A DNA stretch of 64,000 nucleotides from contig NC_084893.1 of the NCBI RefSeq assembly GCF_958979055.1, positions 6,637,071-6,701,070 on the forward strand, written 5' to 3'. This stretch comes from Alnus glutinosa (Eukaryota; Streptophyta; Magnoliopsida; Fagales; Betulaceae). Positions within the stretch are counted from its first letter, which is position 1. Each line of letters begins with the position of its first letter. Of the stretch, positions 58,439 through 64,000 are shown in pieces. Below the pieces are notes generated by a model. The model searched no databases, was not told the DNA's origin, and worked only from the letters and a program-made list of their open reading frames with translations. The translations under genes and the position numbers were made by a program.

Positions 58439-59416
58439 ATATTTTAAAATTAAAGAGCGCGGATTATCCCTGTAAAAAAAAAAAGAAAAAAGAAAAGAAG
58501 GTGCTGGTTACTAATCCCTCTCTATCGGTGGAACAGTGGCTAGCGATGATCAATGCAAACGTAAGAATTTCCTATTCGGGAAAATTGGGCACACTCCCGT
58601 ATCAACTCATCACTTTCATAGAATCATAGATTCATAGGCCCATCGCCATGCCGCGTGGCGTCCTGTCAAATGTCAATAACAAAAAATCGAAAACAGATGG
58701 AAATGCAGCCGCCGATCTTTATCCAAAGCCATATCCACGTGAAAATACGATTCACTCAAATTATTTACCATTTCAGCAAATTTAAATTGGTGAATATAAG
58801 AAATTATTTATAAGATTTATTTGATCAATAAAAATTAGGTTGTTCAATTATTTACTCTGTTAGATAAGTCTCATAAATAATTTTTTGTAATTATTTATCT
58901 GAATTTTTTAAAATTCATGACTAATTAACACATGCTGAAGCGATAAATTTAAGATAATCTATGATATTAATCTGGCATAAGCATGCATCCTACATTTTTT
59001 ATTTATTAAAGTTTTTATTTTTTGTAAAAAATAATAATATTGTCTTACAAAATTTAGATAAAATAAATTTTTTAATTATTTTTATTATATACATTTATTC
59101 AAAATAAATAATATATAATGAATATTGATATTAACATGATTATTTTATTTGTAAATAATGATTGTGATTAAGAGAAATTTTATGCATTTGAATAGGGAAG
59201 AATATGCTTCGCCGTAAAAGTGAAACAGTAGCCTTCCGTTTCGTCTTTTCCTAACCGTCGGATTGGATTAGTGGATGCCACGTCAAATGTCTACCCTCTG
59301 TGACAGTTACTTTCAGAACTGTTCAAAACTATAAACAAACTATGACATATCTATCATCGATTCAATCTCTCTCTCTCTCTCTCGTTCTCTGATCCAAACC
59401 CTCATCTCAGAGAGCA
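58439..59416. other. Upstream region of the PIRL gene
   Basis: AT-rich, no gene. The last 60 bp are CT-rich (a TC run near 59368-59382), a common plant 5' leader feature just before the ATG. Confidence 0.5.
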
Positions 59417-62400
59417 ATGGATCCGAACCCGAAAAGCCACCCGATCCTCTCCTACGTCATGGCCCGTCTCCCCTCTCTCGGACCCAAACCGGCCACCTCC
59501 GACTCTGAAATCGACATCGAGCAGCCGCCACTAAAACCACCATCCGATCCATCTTCATCCTCGAGCCAGACCCGGGCCCAAATCGAGGACGACATGCCGC
59601 ACCTGGCCGACCAGAGGCTCCTCGCCTCGATGACCTGGGCAGTGTCTGACGTGGCCCAGACCAGGTCCGTGCTCCAGACCCTGGGCCCCCGGCCGGACCA
59701 CGAGACCGTCGACAAGGCCAGGGCTAAGCTTTCCGACATAGAGGCCACCCTGGGGAAGCAGCTGGAGGAGATCGTGCGCTCGCCGCGGCCACCGGACGTG
59801 GACCGCCTCCAGTGGCGCGCGCACCTGGCGGAGCGCGAGAACGAGTGCCGGCGATCGGCGGAGAAGGAGAAGCAGGACTATAAGGCGGTGTTGCAGCTCG
59901 ACGAGATGCACGAGGCGTACGAGAGGCTTCTTAAGGAGGCGGAGGAGCGCCTCGTCAAGATCTACGATTCGGCCGAGGCGTCGCCGGAGGATGCGGGCAC
60001 GGATGAGGCCCCGATGGTGGCAAGGGAGGAGATTAACGAGGACGTGGTTGGGATATTGCAGGAGGCGACCGGGCAGGGGTTGGAGCGGATCGACTTGTCG
60101 GGCCGGAGGCTGCGGTTCTTGCCAGAGGCGTTCGGGCGGATTCGGAGCCTCCTTGTGCTTGACATTTCGAGTAATCAACTTGAGGTAATTTCCGTTTAAT
60201 TTTGTGTTTGAGTTCTAGTTCTATGGTTTTTTTTTTTTTTTTTTAGAGTGTAGTTGTTTAAAAAAAATATTAAATGGTGAAAATGGATCAAACAGAGAGT
60301 GTATAGTTTGATCATGATGAGATTCTAAACTCATATCAACTAGAGTATCTACATACGCCCGTGATACGGGTGAACTAACATGCCTTATTTTTTTTGAAAT
60401 TCTTAGCCTTAGTAGTGGAATATGTGGTTGTCTCCAGAAGCATGGTTTTTGGATAATGATACATTTGCATTATTCTGGGGGTGAAGTTTTGGGCTCGTTT
60501 GAGGAGTATTTTAGTGACCAGAAAGAGTTTAATATTTGCCTCGGATAATTGGAAAATTTTGTCGCTGGCTATGAATATTTGACAACTACGACTATTGTCA
60601 AACTACGACTAATTTCAGAAATGTGTTTCTTACTATTTGCAAACTATTAGAGTGAGACTTAGGCTAGGAAAATTTCGTCCCTCGCTATGAATAATTTGCA
60701 AACTACAACAATTTGACAAACTATGACTATTTTCAGAAATTTCGTCGCCAATTTTTCTGCCCAGGTTACCCCAGTAACAACTTGTTTTGTTTGTTTTTCC
60801 TACATTTCCCCCCTTGTTTCATTGTCATAGTTTGCAAATATTCAAAGCTTGATTACTTGATATGTATTTCTGACTTCAAGTATGTTGCTGTCATTTTTAT
60901 TCCCATTAAACTATGTCTCCTTCATGTTGTTTTGGGCTTGCCTGTTGTTGTGTCAATGACACTTTGCAGCTTAAATGAAGTCAACATGGTGCTGGAATAC
61001 TAGGCAAATTAGGAAGAGCTAAGCTAGTTCCAAAGGTGTAATCTGGTGAAGAGGGCAGTGAGTTGTGGCTCATGGTTCCCAAACCATTTTATTTTCTCTT
61101 TCAGTTATTGCTTCACAAGGGTTTTATTCAGAATAATTGAAAGCTTAGGTTTATCATGGACAAGAAATTTTGAAAGTTGAATGAATTATTTGGAACCAGC
61201 AAGGAATTTCTTAGTTCACGGAAACCCATTATTTGGAACATAAATCTTCAACTTGCTAAATTGTGCAATCTTTTTGTTGATCAATGGTATATAAGAGAAT
61301 ATGTGGTTGAAAGCAGAAGGTTTTGTAGATATGGTGAAACAGTGATGGGACTCATACCAGTTCATTGGTACTCCCTGTTTTGTTTTTGCTAATAAACTAA
61401 AACGGCTGAAAGTTGACTTAAAACGCTGGAACAAGGAGGCCTTTGGAAATGTTGAGGTGAGGAAGAAGTCCTTACTGGAGGAGATTCAATCACTGGATAT
61501 GCTAGAAGAGAGATATATTGTAGAAGATGAGAAAATCATGAGGCAAAAGTAGGGCTGTAAACGAGCCGAGCTCGAGCGAGTAGTGCTTGTGCGAGCTCGG
61601 TTTGTTTGCAATATACAAGAGCTCGATCTCGGCTCGAGCTCGTGACGAGCTTAGAAACCTTGTCTCGGCTCAGCTCGCCAAAGGAAAAACCTTGTGCAAG
61701 CTCGAGCTCATCCATTAGCCGATCCGAGTGCCTTATCGGGCACTTGACTCGACTCGGCTCAGCTTGGCTATTGGAATTGAGAGAGAGAGAGAGAGAGTGT
61801 TGCAAAGCTTCTATGGCGAACAATCAGTACATTGCTTCTCGTCTGCATCGTCAATGGCTCTCCTGATGCCATAGTTATGAATGACTCATGAAATCATCAA
61901 TCCTTGTTTTTGAATCTCTTGTGGATTTGGGTTGTAGTCTTTGTTCCAAATTTCTCGTCTTCAAGTCTTTTAGATCTTGATTCTTTTTTAGATTTTAGAT
62001 GCTTGTAGAGTGTTTGCCTCTCGTGTACTTTTTGTTTGCGAGGCCTTTGCTTTTTTTAATTAATGAATTATTATTCATCAAAAAGAATGTTAGAGAAGCC
62101 TATCATACCGGTGTGTCGTTTATCAGTGTCTCACACTTCAAAACCAACAACTTTTATGAATTAAGATTTTTGTTAGAGGGCCAGCTAGAATTGTTAATTG
62201 TTAACATAAGCATTCTTTTGCGAACATTGTTTAAATTGGCATTCATTTATGTTAGCTATAGAACAATTATTTCTTCTTGATGCCTATGTTTAAGCTTATT
62301 TATGCAATATTTCATCGGTGATAAACTCCCTATTTTGTTATTTCTATAAGTTGTTTTCTTTGTGAAAATTCGTGAATAATGGGTTCATGTATACATTTCT

Positions 62401-63491
62401 ACCCTGAAATGTGCACTCAAATTTGCTGGACATTAATTTTTGGTATATATGAATTATCTTTATTTTGTACAGACTTTCCTTTGGTTTTTTTTTCCCCTCT
62501 TATTATGATTGGGCAAGTATTAGTTCACTGGGTGTTTGGCTTGTCATATTTTTGCCTTTTAATAAAATTAACTTGTGTGTGAAAGTAACAGGTTATCCCT
62601 GACTCAATAGCGGGACTAGAAAATCTTGAGGAGTTTAATGCCTCTTCTAATCTTTTGGAGTCATTTCCTGACTCGATTGGCTTGTTGCAAAAATTGAAAA
62701 TTCTGAATGTCTCAGGAAACAAGCTAGCTGCCCTTCCTGACTCCATCTGTCATTGCAGGTAAATAATTAGCCAAAAAAAAAAAAGAGAGTGCCACATTCT
62801 TTTTCCTGTTTTGCTTTTTTGGAATATTTAGTTCTGGCTTTTGCTATTTTTCAGATCATTGGTAGAGTTAGATGTGAGCTTCAACAGCCTGACATATTTG
62901 CCTACGAACATTGGTTATGAATTAGTAAATCTACAGAAGCTTTCAATGCAATTGAACAAGATTCGTTACCTTCCCACTTCTGTATGTGAGATGAAGTCTT
63001 TGCGCTGTCTGGATGCTCACTTCAATGAACTCCATGGCCTTCCACATGCTATTGGAAGATTGACTAATATTGAAATTCTGAATCTAAGCAGTAATTTTAG
63101 TGACCTGAAGGAACTCCCTGACACCATTGGTGATTTGACCAACCTCAGGGAACTTGATCTCAGCAACAATCAAATTCATGCTCTTCCTGATACATTTGGT
63201 CGGCTTGACAATTTGACCAAACTCAACATGGACCAAAATCCTCTTGTGATCCCACCAGTGGAGGTTGTGAATGAAGGGGTTGAAGCTGTCAAACTTTTTA
63301 TGGCTAAGAGGTGGCTGGAGGTACTGGCGGAGGAAGAAAGGATGAGCATGCTTGAGATGCAAGAACAGGGACAGACTGGATGGTTGACTCGCAGCACCTC
63401 CTGGTTGAAAAGTTATGTTTCGAATGTTTCGGAATATTTGACATCTCCCAGGGGATCTCCTAGAGACCCTTATCTTGATCAGCAACTATGA
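59417..63491 (+). CDS. PIRL9: Plant intracellular Ras-group LRR protein (PIRL9-like)
   Basis: Three exons (59417-60184, 62592-62758, 62855-63491; GT-AG introns of 2407 and 96 bp) encode 523 aa, slightly longer than the roughly 460-500 aa of the PIRL1/3/9 group. The N-terminal 220 residues include [20 protein letters not shown] and an acidic, helical, probably coiled-coil stretch (about 130-190). About ten leucine-rich repeats follow (about 225-460), for example [20 protein letters not shown] and [20 protein letters not shown]. The C-terminal tail contains [17 protein letters not shown], like the short conserved motif that ends PIRL proteins. PIRLs are cytoplasmic scaffolds; in Arabidopsis, PIRL1 and PIRL9 are jointly needed for pollen development. 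Exon 1 is very GC-rich compared with exons 2-3. Intron 1 carries retroelement debris. The start is the first ATG after a CT-rich leader. Confidence 0.93.
61385..61552 (+). pseudogene. LINE ORF2 fragment inside PIRL intron 1
   Basis: One frame reads [20 protein letters not shown] followed by [18 protein letters not shown] and ends at TAG (61550-61552). This matches the linker before reverse transcriptase in plant L1-type LINE ORF2. Only this piece was recognised. It is in the same sense as the host gene and would be removed with the intron. Confidence 0.7.
61553..61790. repeat. GAGCTCG-rich repeat fragment in PIRL intron 1
   Basis: Begins GGGCTGTAAACGAGCCGAGC, a start seen in many plant repeats, followed by repeated GAGCTCG/CTCGAGC words, and ends in an (AG)n run (about 61780-61797). 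The matching opposite terminus is not present, so it is a fragment. Confidence 0.5.
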
Positions 63492-63896
63492 TGCTCGTAA
63501 ATCATTTCAATTGTTCACTTTCTTTTCCTCCAATGCGAAGCTGATGAAGATCAAAGAGATGGTTTTTAGCTGCTGCAGTCTCATACTTGCTTAATTAAAG
63601 CTTGAGAGTATTGAATATCTTATAATGTTGTTCTTTTTCCAGTCTAGTAGTTGCGGAAATGAGTATTTTTGTAGGTCAATCGATACAGCCTGCTGTGCTC
63701 CTCTTTTTGATTGCAAGTAGTTGATTGCTTATAGTTGTACATTCACTAAATCTGGTGTGATACCCTCAGCTCTTAATTACCTGACAAGAGGATTTTGGAA
63801 AATTAATTAGGGATCAAATCTTTGAGCCAAGGCCTAAAATGGTGTGGACTTGTCAATTAACTTAATAAAATGGATTTTCAACCCATTTAAGGTTGA
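63492..63896. other. 3' flank of the PIRL gene
   Basis: Probable 3' UTR and downstream DNA, with no other gene. Confidence 0.5.
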
Positions 63897-64000
63897 TTTT
63901 TTTTTTTTTTTACATGTCCACACAAGAGGGAAAGAGGGAATTCGAACTAATAATCTCCGTTTCATAAGGCATGATTTCCAGCTGATTGAGCTATTCTTGG
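63897..64000 (-). mobile_element. tRNA-derived SINE, cut by the window end
   Basis: On the minus strand, an A-box-like TAGCTCAATCAGCTGG (63993-63978) and a B-box-like GTTCGAATTCCC (63947-63936) occur in the order and spacing of an RNA polymerase III internal promoter. They are followed by about 25 bases and an A tail (T run 63897-63911). The 5' end lies beyond position 64000. A functional tRNA is excluded because cloverleaf pairing does not continue and the tail is poly(A). Confidence 0.75.

Noticed and set aside
59555-60178. 207-aa minus-strand frame
   Set aside because: Shadow of the GC-rich first exon of the PIRL gene.
61553-61866. Possible gene in PIRL intron 1 (86-95 aa frames)
   Set aside because: The translation follows GAGCTCG repeats and an AG run; there is no domain and no splice partner.
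1-64000. CRISPR arrays, rRNA genes, functional tRNA genes, bacterial operons or phage modules
   Set aside because: No regularly spaced repeats, no rRNA text and no complete tRNA cloverleaf were recognised; all gene evidence is plant nuclear.

Overview
The window is nuclear DNA of a eudicot plant, most likely a woody rosid; the species cannot be named from sequence alone. The case for a plant is GT-AG introns, an AT-rich background, plant-only gene families (ferric reduction oxidase, L-type lectin receptor kinase, PIRL Ras-group LRR protein, C2/VASt/GRAM protein) and dense plant-type transposons. No rRNA gene, CRISPR array or bacterial-style operon was seen.

Layout. (1) 2.3-15.4 kb: a tandem duplication of a ferric reduction oxidase (FRO2-like) gene. 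Copy 1 (2528-6032, eight exons, 707 aa) is intact. Copy 2 (11066-14575) keeps all eight exons and splice sites but has lost its ATG and carries an 11-bp deletion, a nonsense codon and a one-base insertion, and its stop region is deleted. A decayed reverse-oriented Copia element and a MITE separate the copies; a solo LTR with a 5-bp TSD lies just behind copy 2. (2) 15.4-21 kb: repeats, a broken fragment of a malectin-like receptor kinase gene, and a Mutator-type element nested inside a Harbinger-type MITE. (3) 21.2-23.2 kb, minus strand: an intronless, intact L-type lectin receptor kinase (LECRKS1-like). (4) 23.2-38.8 kb: repeats, including a LINE-type insertion with a 19-bp TSD that is itself split by a 2.9-kb solo LTR with a 5-bp TSD, several hairpin MITEs, and two Harbinger-type MITEs placed back to back. 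(5) 38.9-39.6 kb: a small two-exon PB1-domain gene with a TATA box and a CRE-like palindrome. (6) 40.7-45.3 kb: a second Mutator-type element and an internally deleted Copia element. (7) 45.8-48.0 kb, minus strand: a two-exon gene for a 99-aa acidic protein, probably APC15-like. (8) 49.6-55.4 kb: a nine-exon gene for a 1020-aa C2-VASt-C2-GRAM-VASt protein. (9) 56.7-58.4 kb: one more Harbinger-type and one more Mutator-type MITE. (10) 59.4-63.5 kb: a three-exon PIRL9-like gene with a LINE fragment in its long first intron. (11) At the right edge, part of a tRNA-derived SINE.

The genes do not form a pathway. They are independent housekeeping, signalling and iron-uptake genes in a transposon-rich neighbourhood. 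I found no convincing new biological system. The most informative observations are the step-by-step decay of the second FRO copy and the nested insertions whose target-site duplications can be read directly.
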